64,000 nt of DNA from assembly GCF_000004195.4 (NCBI RefSeq), contig NC_030678.2, positions 154,860,547-154,924,546 of the forward strand, given 5' to 3'. The notes beneath the pieces were generated by a model. The model was not told the DNA's origin. It was given only the letters and a program-made list of their open reading frames with translations, and made no database searches. Both the position numbers and the translations under genes were made by a program. Source of the stretch: Xenopus tropicalis. Its lineage: Eukaryota > Chordata > Amphibia > Anura > Pipidae. Position 1 is the first letter of the stretch, and each line of letters begins with the position of its first letter. Below are positions 28,901 through 35,115 of the stretch, piece by piece.

Positions 28901-31900
28901 CTCTGTGTGTCTTCACCCTAAGCCATGTATCAACAAGTGCTGTCATAGATGAGCATCTCCCTTAAAGCTAATGTCCCACAGAGCGGTTAAGTTGCCCGTG
29001 AAAATGCCTTTCCACTAGCAACAATAGTCATTGGTGGAAAGCCCTTCCCCTCACTTTGGCTTTGCATAGTCACACAAAGCTTCCTGCAGGAGCATACTTA
29101 ATGCGACTTTGGAATACCAAAGCGATGCAATGGCATCATTAAGCACCATTTATAAGGATATAATTTACAGTTTGGTCCTATAGGGAAATGACCAAACTGT
29201 ATATTATATCTGTGATACTAGAAGGTCATTTACCTTCCCCAGGGGCATAGGACAAACCCCTTAGGTCTCACTTACAGATCACTTGAGCCCCCATGGTGTC
29301 TGATCTTTGCACTGACCACCAGATAAAAGATCCAGCACCAGTTGCAGATAGCAGTGTCAGGAGGTGCCTTATGATGCCTCCATTTAAATTATGTACAATT
29401 TAGGGGCAGGTGGGGGACACCTATATGCCTCCCTCCAGCCAGCCCTTTAGCCCAAGCACTGTCAGTCCTTGATCCACAGGGCATGCTGTAGCTCTCTGTG
29501 CTCTGAAAAATAGTGCACAGACCTGTGTCCATTCTTTACATGCCCCGCTCATTGTGAATAAGGAATCTTTTCATTATTTGGATCACTATATCTTAATTCT
29601 GCTAAAAACCATTTAAACATGACATAAACTCAATAGAGCTTTGCCACCAATATGGATTGAGCTTAGTTACCATCAAGTACAAGGCTCTGTTTTATCACTA
29701 CAGAGAAAAGGAAAAATACATTTTTCAAAATTGGAATTATTTGCCTAAAATGGACTCTATGGAAGATGACCTTACTGAAATTTGCAGCTTTCTGGATAAT
29801 GGGTTTTCAGATTCTACAGAGAGATAAACCCTGCCGGATACAAAATAAATCTCTTTTATATATTAAAATGATTTGTTCCAGAGTCGCGTGCATCATTAGT
29901 TTTTCTTGCGATTTGCATCAGTGATTAACAGTTAACAAATGGTCACCTTTATCAGCTTAATGAATATGTTGATGTGATAAACACTGCTGAGAATCCTTTA
30001 GGGCTCTGGCACATGGGGAGATTAGTCGCCTGCGACAAATCTCCTGTGTCTCGGGCGACTAATCTCCCCGGATTGCCATCCCACCGGCGAAAATGTAAAT
30101 CGCCGGTGGGATGGCATACGCGGTGGCGCAATTTCACTGAAATCGTGCAAGTTGCCTCGATGGCTACTGCGTATGCCATCCCACCGGCGGTTTACATTTT
30201 CGCCGGTGGGATGGCATTTCGGGGAGATTAGCCCGAGACACAGGAGATTTGTCGCGGGCGACTAATCTCCCCGTGTGCCAGAGCCCCTAAGGTTTCCCCC
30301 AATGAATGATAGTAAATCTGCCCCCTTAGATAATATTTGGCATCTGTCTGCTTTTTGGGAAAAAGCTTTGTTTTCCATTCATGAAATGAACACTGCTCAC
30401 AACAACGTCTCTTGTGTTTCCAGACTGCGGGGACAATCAGCATAGATAATTCCAGGGTTTCTGGGATCTACACTTGCATGGCTACCAACAAGCTAGGGAG
30501 CGAAAGAAGAGAAATGATGTACTATGTAACAGGTAAGCATTAGTGCAAAAAATCAGGCAAAGACAAGGGCAGTCCTGTCAGAAACACGTATTGCGCTCTG
30601 AATAACCCCAGTGCTATCAGCCTCTTCATGTTCTGCTGCATTGCAAAGTCATTCCCTGGGAACCACAATAGTTCCAGTGAGAAAGTACCCCCAGCTAGTG
30701 ATGAGCCAATCTGTCCCGTTTCGCTTTACTGAAAAAATTGCAAAACTGCTAAAAAATTTGCGAAACGCATTGAAGTCAATAGGTGACTTTTTAGTACGTG
30801 CGCAAGATTTTTTACATGCAACTCTTTTTCTTTCTCTAAATGCATTAAAGTCAATGGGCGTTTTTTCTCAGTCCAAATTTATTAAAGTCAATGGGTGTGT
30901 TTTTATCTGTCCAAATGCAATAAAGTCCATGGGCAGTTTTTTGCAGCAACTTTTTTGTCTCAACAACAATTTTCTTTCTCCAAATGCATTAAAGTCAGTG
31001 GGCGTTTTTTCTCAGTCCAAATGCAATAAAGTTCATGGGCAGTTTTTTGCAGAAACTTCTTTTCTTGGTGACTTTTTGGTCGTGGTTTTTTGTCTCTGTG
31101 AATTTTTGCTGCAAATCCATGCCTGGCAAAAAAAATGAGCTCATCACTACCTCCAGCAGTGGTCAAGATACCTCTAATTTCTAATTTTAATTCCAACCAG
31201 CGGCTCAGGAGCAACATGTTGCTCACCACCCCCTTTGATGTTGCTCCCAGTGGCCTCAATGTAGGCGCCCATTCCATTATTGGAAGCACAGAGACACAGT
31301 TTTAGTCCACGCAGAGCCTCCTGCAGGCCAGTAGTCCACACAAGGCTACCAAATAGCCAATCACAGCCCTAATTTGGCATCTTCAAAAAACTTTTTCCAT
31401 GCTTGTGTGACTCACAAACACTTTTTCCATCTGAGGGTGGCTCACAAGTAAAAAAATTGGGTATCCCTGCTCTGATTGTACCATAGGTAACACATCTTCC
31501 ATTCAGTATCTTGATGTATAGCGGGTGAGCGTGTTTTGAATGCTACAATACTTCCAAAGGCCATTGCCCTAGTAGCCATACAGGAAAGGTATAAAGTACA
31601 GTTAGTTCTTCCACAGAGGGTAGCTGTCATCATAATGTCCTGTGGGCCATTGCCCTTATTGGCCCCACAGGAAAGGTAGAGAGCACAGTAAGTTCTCCCA
31701 CAGAGGGTAGCTGTCATCATAATGCCCTGTGGGCCATTGCCTTTATTAGCCATACAGGAAAGGTATGAAGCAGTTCCCTTATTTCCTAGCTCTATTACAA
31801 GAAATGGTGTCCTTCTTACCTCAAACTGAAGTAACCTACGTGAAAGTCTTTTTTGTTCATTTGCTGGCACCCAGCACGACTGTGGGTGTGTTTGTAATTA

Positions 31901-34607
31901 CCCAGGGTGAAACAGGAACAGCACAACCTTATCTCCTTGGCTTCCCAATGTCACTGAACTCATTTTATTTTGAGATTCCTGGTGGTGCTTGGCAAAGATA
32001 AACAGAATCTTCCATCAGGAAACCTGGAGCTATTTCCACAGGAAGTCTCAAATCACTTAAGTAAATAGAACTCTTTTACATAATTGAAGCCGTGCCGCTG
32101 AGCATCACAGCCATTCTAACAACTGCTGCTAGGTGTTATAAGCCATCAAAATGACTTGATTTGACAGGAGTCCAGAAGAATGTTTTTTATCTCTCCTTAG
32201 AACTGCATATGGATCAACAATGATGTCAACTATACGTGTCTGGCAGGGGATGTTTAATCACCTTAAACAGGGGTTTTCATAGGATGACTCGGCCCTTCCT
32301 TTCATTAGAATTTATTTTTATGTAATATGGATGTCATTGTATATATGTATGTGTATTTTTATCTAAAGTATTAAGATACATAAGAGGAAAGAGGCCCCTG
32401 CCCCATGAATATTACAAACATACGTGTGTATTTTCTTTCAAGCCTTTTTTGTAGTCATTAGACGGATTTCTAGTTATGTTTTTTGCTTTAATAGTTGGAG
32501 AGTGGGCCGATGGTCTAAGGTTTTCTAGTGGACCCCTGGCATCCCTGTCCAACATTGGCCATACTCAGAGATATTACCATGCTTCATACCATAATAACCA
32601 GCAGTGACAGGGGATTTTGGGCATGGTTTTCTAAGGTTTTCTGGTGGGCCCTTGGCATCCTAGTTCAACACTGTACAGGAGAATACCTGTGCCAGGAGGA
32701 CAATCTAAAGCTGGTCGCCCATGGGACAATAAAAGCTGCTGATGTGTCCCCTCCAGATCCCCCACCAGGGCAAAATGTTAGGCACCCCCAAGTGAATTTA
32801 ATCGCTTACCTTGTAACCCGGGCTGGTGCCCCTGTTAAGAGAGAAGAACACCAGCGAGCGTTTCCTTCTTCCACGTTGGCACACTGTGCATGCGTATTAG
32901 AGTGAGAAGTCGAACTTTAACAACAAAGTCGGCTATTCACTGTAATGCGCATGCACCAGCCCAGTGATTTCGCCGCAGAAGAAACACGGAAGAAGGAAGC
33001 ACTCTTTTTCTCCTAACAGGGGCACCAGCCCGGGGTACAAGGTAAGTGGTTAAAGTCACTTGGGGGTGCCTAACATTTTGGCATTTAGCCTTTCCTTCTA
33101 CTTTAATACTGTACACTCCTGACCAATTGCCAAAGTCCCCCTCTAATGATCCAACCATGTAGATGGCCAAATGAGATAAAGATCTGCTCATTTGGTGACC
33201 TTGCCAGTAGATCTATCAATATATGGCCAGCTTAATGGTGTCTGTTTGTGCAGATTATAAGAAAACCTCAAAAGTTACACCTGGTAGGAAAAGTGCAGTT
33301 TATGATGCTATTTGGCTGGCCACTCCCCTATGGTGTTATGCTATGATGCCATTGGTGTTATGCCATGATCCCACTGGTGCTATGCCATGATCCCACTGGT
33401 ATTATGCCATGATCCCTTTGGTGTTATGCCATGATCCCATTGGTGTTATGCCATGATCCCATTGGTGTTATGCTATGGTCCCACTGGTGTTATGCCATGA
33501 TCCCATTGGTGTTATGCCATGATCCCATTGGTGTTATGCCATGATCCCACTGGTATTATGCCATGATCCCTTTGGTGTTATGCCATGATCCCATTGGTGT
33601 TATGCCATGATCCTATTGGTGTTATGCCATGATCCCACTGGTATTATGCCATGATCCCTTTGGTGTTATGCCATGATCCCATTGGTGTTATGCCATGATC
33701 CTATTGGTGTTATGCCATGATCCCACTGGTATTATGCCATGATCCCACTGGTATTATGCCATGATCCCTTTGGTGTTATGCCATGATCCCATTGGTGTTA
33801 TGCCATGATCCCATTGGTGTTATGCTATGGTCCCACTGGTGTTATGCCATGATCCCATTGGTGTTATGCCATGATCCCATTGGTGTTATGCCATGATCCC
33901 ATTGGTGTTATGCCATGATCCCATTGGTGTTATGCTATGGTCCCACTGGTGTTATGCCATGATCCCTTTGGTGTTTTGCCATGATCCCTTTGGTGTTATG
34001 CCATGATACCATTTGTGTGTTTGCCATAATTCCATTGGTGTTGTGCCATGATCCCATTGGTGTTGTGCCATGATCCCATTGGTGTTGTGCCATGATCCCA
34101 TTGGTGTTCTGCTGTGATACTGGAATGGCCCTTTTGATTTTTAAGTAAATAAAAATGCTTTATACATTTCATGTAAAATCAGAATATTTTTGGTTCATTG
34201 CAGATATTCCAAATGGATTTCATATCTCCTTAAACAAAGTGCCTGCAGAAGGGGACGACTTCAAATTAACATGTTCGGTGAGCAAGTTCATGTACACAGA
34301 TATTACGTGGATTTTATTCCGAACAGTTGGGAACCGAACAATTCATCACAGCATCAGCAAACAGAGAAACGCCATTATAACAGCGCATTCCCTTATCCTG
34401 ACTGCCATCATCAAAAATGCCAATGTGTCCGACTCAGGTGTTTATGCATGCCGGGCGAAAAACCTATATACAGGGAAATTTCTTCTGCAGAGAAAAGAGA
34501 TCAACATCACTGGAGAGCACAACAGCAAAAAGACAGTTGTTTCACGGACCTCTAAACTCAAAAGAAGGAAGAGGAATTCCACAACACAAAGCTTGGTGAC
34601 CCACTAA
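1804..34607 (+). CDS. flt1: flt1 (VEGF receptor 1), exons 2-13, soluble-isoform coding sequence (joined, 5' partial)
   Basis: Twelve exons (1804-1900, 4920-5134, 8655-8776, 11685-11850, 11939-12075, 13259-13436, 14495-14612, 20392-20564, 20649-20805, 26557-26683, 30424-30532, 34204-34607) join in frame to about 666 residues plus TAA. Every acceptor is AG and every donor used is GT. Order and phases match vertebrate FLT1 exons 2-13. The product is the extracellular part of the VEGF-A/VEGF-B/PlGF receptor: Ig domains 1 (exons 2-3), 2 (4-5), 3 (6-7), 4 (8-9), 5 (10-12) and 6 (13), then the soluble tail. Known role: secreted decoy that sequesters VEGF and restrains angiogenesis. The signal-peptide exon is upstream of the window. 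Ig4 lacks the usual cysteine pair, as in mammalian VEGFR1. KDR or FLT4 is unlikely because the exon 13 tail is specific to FLT1. Odd: the homologue of the exon 13 donor is GA, not GT. Confidence 0.93.
2480..3522. mobile_element. MITE with long TIRs carrying a minisatellite
   Basis: The left end GGGGCAGATTTATCAAAGTA is mirrored at the right end by TACTTTGATAAATGTGCCCC. Both are flanked by CTAG-like palindromic bases. The interior is a 52-bp array plus A/T-rich arms rich in tcgaaa and cgaat motifs. Confidence 0.75.
2695..3318. repeat. Minisatellite, 52 bp x 12
   Basis: The unit begins gcctcccatagggctcaatg and ends ggcccaaggaaa. Exactly 12 copies (624 bp) with few substitutions (g/a at the start, tgcag/tgtag). 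Confidence 0.95.
4388..4512. mobile_element. Palindromic MITE (ATGTAATAAAAGGCACT family)
   Basis: The left arm catatgtaaaaaaggcacta and right arm tagtgccttttattacat are inverted repeats around a 'cccatagcaaccaat' core. A decayed relative lies at about 3840-3985. Confidence 0.7.
4920..5134 (+). CDS. flt1: flt1 exon 3 (Ig1 second half)
   Basis: The acceptor is catttacag|C and the donor GCAG|gtaaca; length is 215 nt, phase 2 in, phase 1 out. It encodes HRSHVWIFPANLNKESDRI, an ITNSACGG segment and the Ig core DTGYYSC, ending VYIFVA. These match human HKWSLPEMVSKESERL, ITKSACG and HTGFYSC. The chosen acceptor keeps the Cys-to-Trp spacing of the human protein; the downstream AG at 4921-4922 would lose one residue. 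The open frame continues upstream to an ATG at 4810, but that stretch is intron. Confidence 0.92.
5135..6426. other. Intron 3 segment, no gene seen
   Basis: Contains a G12 run at 5319-5330. The 92-108 codon minus-strand frames at 5395-5827 have no coding character that I can support. Confidence 0.4.
6427..6704. repeat. Tandemly duplicated MITE arm (tttatcaacagtgggcaaat)
   Basis: Two direct copies, starting near 6430 and 6556, of a unit containing 'tttatcaacagtgggcaaat' and 'ggcaaccaattaaa'. They are closed by an inverted 'ttgataaatg' end. Confidence 0.6.
6962..7463. mobile_element. Long perfect-type foldback MITE
   Basis: The left GGGGCTGATTTACTAACCCA pairs with the right TGGGTAAGTAAATCAGCCCC. 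The two roughly 250-bp arms are near-complementary around a centre at about 7212 (cgttaaaacttaacg). The arms are rich in TTTCG/CGAAA and CpG, unlike the flanks. Confidence 0.85.
8655..8776 (+). CDS. flt1: flt1 exon 4 (Ig2 first half, ligand-binding domain)
   Basis: The acceptor is cctataacag and the donor AAG|gtaagt; 122 nt, phase 1 in, phase 0 out. It encodes NIPFVEM and later LVIPCRVTSPNITVTFK, nearly identical to the human Ig2 segment LVIPCRVTSPNITVTLK. Ig2 is the principal VEGF/PlGF-binding domain of VEGFR1 (established for the family), which fits this exon being one of the best conserved here. NIT is a potential N-glycosylation sequon. Confidence 0.95.
8843..9961. mobile_element. hAT-type non-autonomous transposon
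   Basis: TIRs CAGTGCTGTCCAACT and AGTTGGACAGCACTG are flanked by an identical 8-bp duplication CTCTAGTA (8835-8842 and 9962-9969). No transposase frame is present; the interior is largely a minisatellite. Confidence 0.92.
9017..9510. repeat. Minisatellite (tgccatactctgccttccct family)
   Basis: Irregular array of units of about 30-40 bp, such as tgccatactctgccttccct then accctgcctgtgtg, with interspersed variants (attcttggctggtttg). It creates spurious Cys/Leu/Pro-rich open frames on both strands. Confidence 0.9.
10188..10830 (+). pseudogene. Decayed CR1-like LINE reverse-transcriptase C-terminus
   Basis: The conceptual frame at 10188-10251 reads SLVRPHIDY, stop, VQFWRQCPKR, the signature of the CR1/L2 RT C-terminal region (LVRPHLEYCVQFW in the family). 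Further fragments (RATQ-like, YDRNIQIF-like, WNQGTQHETG-like) follow with frameshifts and stops. It is not functional. Confidence 0.6.
11685..11850 (+). CDS. flt1: flt1 exon 5 (Ig2 second half)
   Basis: The acceptor is actttattttag and the donor CAAT|gtgagt; 166 nt, phase 0 in, phase 1 out. It encodes NIIWNNKRGIIIPNPTF and LLSCEATLNG, matching human RIIWDSRKGFIISNATY and LLTCEATVNG. The second Cys of the Ig2 disulfide is in LLSC. It is separated from exon 6 by a very short intron of 88 bp. Confidence 0.93.
11939..12075 (+). CDS. flt1: flt1 exon 6 (Ig3 first half)
   Basis: The acceptor is ttttttttgcag and the donor ACG|gtaagt; 137 nt, phase 1 in, phase 0 out. It encodes LLSGDQLRIQCSVKTDLNA and IEWKYP, corresponding to human LLRGHTLVLNCTATTPLNT and MTWSYP. 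It carries the first Ig3 Cys and the Trp of the core. Confidence 0.92.
12486..12762. mobile_element. Diverged hAT-like element
   Basis: The left end CAGTGTTGATCTGGGATGCC and right end ggaccagtccgacact resemble the CAGTGTTGGACTGGG-type termini seen elsewhere in the window. A target duplication is not readable. Confidence 0.5.
12763..13258. other. Intron 6 remainder, no gene seen
   Basis: AT-rich unique-looking sequence; I see nothing beyond the exon 7 acceptor. Confidence 0.4.
13259..13436 (+). CDS. flt1: flt1 exon 7 (Ig3 second half)
   Basis: The acceptor is tttcatcctag and the donor CATG|gtaagt; 178 nt, phase 0 in, phase 1 out. It encodes a basic stretch (FIRRKMD), VFYSTLIIDDV and the core DEGQYSCTAKNGPS, ending SVNTTVRIHG. 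Human FLT1 has IFYSVLTIDKM, KGLYTCRVRSGPS and SVNTSVHIYD. Basic residues in Ig3 contribute to heparin and ligand contacts in the family. Confidence 0.93.
13808..14390. mobile_element. Composite hAT element with a second MITE fused at its right end
   Basis: It begins CAGTGATCCCCC like the 36949 copy and is flanked by ATATATGT (13800-13807) and ATATATGG (14391-14398). Near its right end the sequence switches to another inverted-repeat element (GGTCCCCATACACG at 14064, CGTGTATGGGGACC to 14386). The GGGGACC of that element serves as the hAT end before CTG-like bases. Confidence 0.75.
14064..14386. mobile_element. Inverted-repeat MITE (GGTCCCCATACACG ends)
   Basis: The termini GGTCCCCATACACG and CGTGTATGGGGACC are perfect inverses. 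The interior has shorter inverted repeats (gcttgcttggcgagatcg, gccgatcgatatctggcc). It lies within the composite hAT above. Confidence 0.8.
14495..14612 (+). CDS. flt1: flt1 exon 8 (Ig4 first half)
   Basis: The acceptor is tttattttcag and the donor TATG|gtgagt; 118 nt, phase 1 in, phase 2 out, so the Trp codon TGG is split across the intron. It encodes AKAFINVKPR, TLETFAGQKSYP and VKVRAFPEPEVIW. Human FLT1 reads KAFITVKHR, VLETVAGKRSYR and MKVKAFPSPEVVW. There is no Cys at the usual B-strand position, as expected for Ig4 of VEGFRs. Confidence 0.92.
14613..17117. other. Intron 8, first part; contains a candidate conserved block
   Basis: No exon or clear transposon. 15390-15720 is repeat-free and contains octamer-like atttgcat, ctctaatta, gtaaacaa and cacgtattaacgtc motifs (see findings). 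Confidence 0.4.
17126..17329. mobile_element. Short hAT-type MITE
   Basis: Ends CAGGGTCAGACTGGG and CCCCAGTCTGACCCTG, flanked by GGTAAAGG (17118-17125) and GGTACAGG (17330-17337, 7 of 8 matching). The interior is GC-rich. Related to the element at 44117. Confidence 0.8.
17334..18224 (+). mobile_element. CAGGTATGGG-end MITE with an internal 113-bp array
   Basis: The left CAGGTATGGGATCTGTTATC and right gggcatcccatacctg are inverted ends. The interior holds about five to six copies of a 113-bp unit (cccaatagggctgttctgcc through cagagaaaagggaatcattt). The same family is at 54800-55801 and 60633-61392. Confidence 0.85.
18225..19265. other. Intron 8, middle part, no gene seen
   Basis: AT-rich sequence without recognisable repeats or exons. 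Confidence 0.4.
19274..19675. mobile_element. hAT-type element with a nested MITE
   Basis: Left CATATATGTCAAACACAAGG, right GAGTTTGACGCCCCTG, and an exact 8-bp duplication ATCTAGAG (19266-19273, 19676-19683). ATCTAGAG fits the nTCTAGAn preference of Charlie-type hATs. Confidence 0.88.
19398..19582. mobile_element. Palindromic MITE nested in the hAT element
   Basis: ACTAAGGGGTATATTTATCA is mirrored by TGATAAATATACCCCTTAGT. The arms continue with gtgtaaaaagtggagtaaag against ttactccaatttttacac. Its position inside the hAT copy shows it inserted later. Confidence 0.8.
20392..20564 (+). CDS. flt1: flt1 exon 9 (Ig4 second half)
   Basis: The acceptor is ttgaacaacag and the donor AATG|gtaagg; 173 nt, phase 2 in, phase 1 out. 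With exon 8 it completes WLKDGLPALEK, then YSLTIKDVSEEDAGKYTIVL, close to human WLKDGLPATEK and YSLIIKDVTEEDAGNYTILL. Human FLT1 has Thr where an Ig fold normally has the second Cys, and the frog is the same. The preceding intron is 5.8 kb. Confidence 0.94.
20649..20805 (+). CDS. flt1: flt1 exon 10 (Ig5 start)
   Basis: The acceptor is tttttttgtag and the donor ATGAG|gtaaat; 157 nt, phase 1 in, phase 2 out. It encodes RPQIYENSV, LYPLGSKQSLTCTVFGIP and ITWHWRPC, matching human KPQIYEKAV, LYPLGSRQILTCTAYGIP and IKWFWHPC. The intron from exon 9 is only 84 bp. Confidence 0.94.
20806..21889. other. Intron 10, first part, no gene seen
   Basis: AT-rich; I see no exon or complete transposon. Confidence 0.4.
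21890..22370 (+). mobile_element. Possible retroelement promoter or LTR fragment
   Basis: Contains a CCAAT box (cagccaatgagagc, 22031-22044) 24 bp before a TATA-like ctatataaacc (22056-22066), then a C/T-rich leader (cctcctcctgcatc, cttgctctcaccctctcttg). The layout resembles a frog retroelement promoter, but no ends or coding part are recognisable. Confidence 0.35.
22371..24384. other. Intron 10, central part; a candidate conserved block
   Basis: 22560-22950 is repeat-free with ttatgcattaaaataatg, cagataagtgatc (GATA) and cggaaggaaacc (ETS) motifs. The rest shows nothing I can name. Confidence 0.4.
24393..24476. mobile_element. Short hAT-type MITE (TAGTGATG ends)
   Basis: The left end TAGTGATGAGCAAATT and right end tttgcccaccacta are flanked by TTGCTCAG (24385-24392) and TTGCCCAG (24477-24484), 7 of 8 matching. 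Confidence 0.7.
24485..25760. other. Intron 10, late part, no gene seen
   Basis: AT-rich unique-looking sequence. Minus-strand frames at 25189-25471 overlap each other and have no support. Confidence 0.4.
25761..25906. mobile_element. Palindromic MITE (ATGTAATAAAAGGCACT family)
   Basis: The left catatgtaataaaagacact pairs with the right agtgacttttattacata, around 'accaaccaataagatg'. Same family as 4388-4512 and 43799-43937. Confidence 0.8.
26557..26683 (+). CDS. flt1: flt1 exon 11 (Ig5 middle)
   Basis: The acceptor is tttttctgtacag and the donor AAG|gtagga; 127 nt, phase 2 in, phase 0 out. It encodes RCDF, a Ser-rich variable stretch with one NSS sequon, and NTIHSIRERTQMIEGKNK, matching human RCDF and NRIESITQRMAIIEGKNK. 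The donor gtagga is weaker than the other donors in the gene. Confidence 0.9.
26684..28276. other. Intron 11, first part, no gene seen
   Basis: A fragment shared with the 51051 repeat (gggttgaacttgatggac) lies at 27263-27280. Otherwise nothing nameable. Confidence 0.4.
28277..28474. repeat. 99-bp tandem duplication
   Basis: Two copies of a unit starting taagtcggaagagtagttga, 99 bp apart, differing at essentially one dinucleotide (tctatagc/tccatagc). A recent local duplication. Confidence 0.92.
28715..28921. mobile_element. Inverted-repeat MITE (CTAAGGGTGAAGACACA ends)
   Basis: The left ctaagggtgaagacacac and right gtgtgtcttcaccctaag are inverses; the arms continue with ctgctacttattagcag against ctgctactagtag. 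Confidence 0.75.
29560..29825 (+). mobile_element. Decayed single-unit copy of the CAGGTATGGG-end MITE
   Basis: Contains diverged versions of the family blocks (caatagagctttgccaccaa, gtacaaggctctgttttatc, ggataatgggttttcagat) but only one internal unit. Confidence 0.6.
29998..30290. mobile_element. GC-rich palindromic MITE with nested stem-loops
   Basis: TTAGGGCTCTGGCACATGGG pairs with CGTGTGCCAGAGCCCCTAA. Inside, the block gccatcccaccggcg and its inverse cgccggtgggatggc each occur twice, giving several alternative hairpins. Confidence 0.85.
30424..30532 (+). CDS. flt1: flt1 exon 12 (Ig5 end)
   Basis: The acceptor is tgtgtttccag and the donor ACAG|gtaagc; 109 nt, phase 0 in, phase 1 out. 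It encodes TISIDNSRVSGIYTCMATNK and the end of Ig5, matching human VVADSRISGIYICIASNK. A 293-bp palindromic MITE ends 133 bp upstream of the acceptor and a hAT element begins 164 bp downstream of the donor. Confidence 0.93.
30696..31149. mobile_element. hAT-type element (TAGTGATG ends)
   Basis: TAGTGATGAGCCAATCTGTC and gagctcatcacta are flanked by CCCCCAGC (30688-30695) and CCTCCAGC (31150-31157). The interior repeats 'aatgcattaaagtcaatggg' about five times, which creates the 175-codon spurious frame at 30611. Confidence 0.8.
31191..31469. mobile_element. hAT relic (CAGTGATCCCCAACC family)
   Basis: Matches the 36949 element over agcaacatgttgctcacc, aatagccaatcacagccct and the ttgggtatccctg end. 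The left terminus is diverged. Confidence 0.7.
31559..31765. repeat. 86-87 bp tandem repeat, about 2.4 copies
   Basis: ggccattgcc recurs at 31559, 31645 and 31732, with acagagggtagctgtcatca between. This array generates a 142-codon minus-strand frame that is not a gene. Confidence 0.85.
31770..32480. other. Intron 12 segment, no gene seen
   Basis: Unique-looking sequence without exon signals; 32490-32680 has fragments of the hAT-like ggccc-rich family. Confidence 0.4.
32771..33080. mobile_element. Foldback MITE
   Basis: caaaatgttaggcaccccca pairs with gggggtgcctaacattttg. The arms include 'cccgggctggtgcccctgtt' against 'aacaggggcaccagcccggg'. The centre is at about 32920. Confidence 0.85.
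33332..34115. repeat. 22-bp minisatellite, about 35 copies
   Basis: The unit is close to gtgttatgccatgatcccat plus tg. Variants (ctttg, cactg, ttgtg, ctatgg) alternate along the array. It ends about 90 bp before the exon 13 acceptor. Confidence 0.95.
34204..34607 (+). CDS. flt1: flt1 exon 13 read through to the soluble-VEGFR1 tail and stop
   Basis: The acceptor is tggttcattgcag, phase 1. Ig6 spans DIPNGFHISLNKVPAEGDDF, LTCSVSKFMY, ITWILFRTVGNRT, HSISKQRNAI and DSGVYACRAKNLYTG to EINIT, matching human DVPNGFHVNLEKMPTEGEDL through EITIR. The frame continues as GEHNSKKTVVSRTSKLK, a basic RRKRNSTTQS stretch and SLVTH before TAA (34605-34607). As I recall it, human sFLT1 ends GEHCNKKAVFSRISKFK, then CTTQSNVKH, so the intron-encoded tail is recognisably homologous. 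The splice donor expected after ATC ACT G (34512) reads GAGAGC instead of GTGAGC. No GT in the right phase lies near the end of Ig6. Confidence 0.93.
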
Positions 34608-35115
34608 AGGACTTCAACGTTACAGAGATCTGAATGATTGTGTTTAATAATTGAAGGTACTTAATATGCCTCCTGGAATCACTGGAGAGTGGAGGTGAAT
34701 ATGTGGAACCATGGGTATGGGCTGGAATATATCACTCTGCAGACTTGTCCTATTTATTACATGCAGCCTTTTTCTCCAGAGATAAGCCAACCAATCAAAC
34801 TTCAGGAGTTGTTTGCTTCTCTATGAACACTACCCTAGGATTTGCCTGCAGATATTCCTGACAATATGGTATTCCCATAATCATTTCCATCACTAAGAAG
34901 GAGACAGAATCTTGTCATCACTGGACACCAGTGGGAAATGCAAGAGACTGAAGAAGACAATGTAGCCCTTGGGCAGCCATAGAGATTAAGATGTTTTCCT
35001 GAGCTCCAGTCGTAATTGCCCAAGGGTGCGACTGTTATAATTCAATATATAAGATCATCTTGATCCCAAGATCTTATATCATTGTCGCAGACGAATAAAT
35101 GACTCACTGTTTGTA
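34608..35115 (+). other. flt1: sflt1 3' UTR
   Basis: This is non-coding sequence after the soluble-form stop. It carries no recognisable repeat and ends near the first AATAAA. The assignment rests on position only. Confidence 0.55.
35094..35099 (+). terminator. flt1: Poly(A) signal AATAAA for soluble flt1
   Basis: First AATAAA after the soluble stop codon (487 nt downstream). It is followed by a T/G-containing stretch (ctgtttgtagtc), as expected of a downstream element. Mammalian sFLT1 uses several intronic poly(A) sites, so later ones may also be used. Confidence 0.5.

Noticed and set aside
30611..31138. 175-codon plus-strand frame after exon 12
   Set aside because: Lies across a hAT MITE with repeated 'attaaagtcaatggg' units.
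31442..31870. 142-codon minus-strand frame
   Set aside because: Product of an 86-bp tandem repeat; the repeated peptide blocks have no other support.
34430..34445. GT at 34438 (TCAG|GTGTTT) as a phase-1 donor
   Set aside because: It would remove the second cysteine and C-terminal strands of Ig6, so it is unlikely to make a folded receptor.
34593..34600. GT at 34596 (TTG|GTGACC) as a replacement donor for exon 13
   Set aside because: It is in phase 0, whereas exon 14 of VEGFRs needs a phase 1 junction, and it would keep most of the soluble tail.
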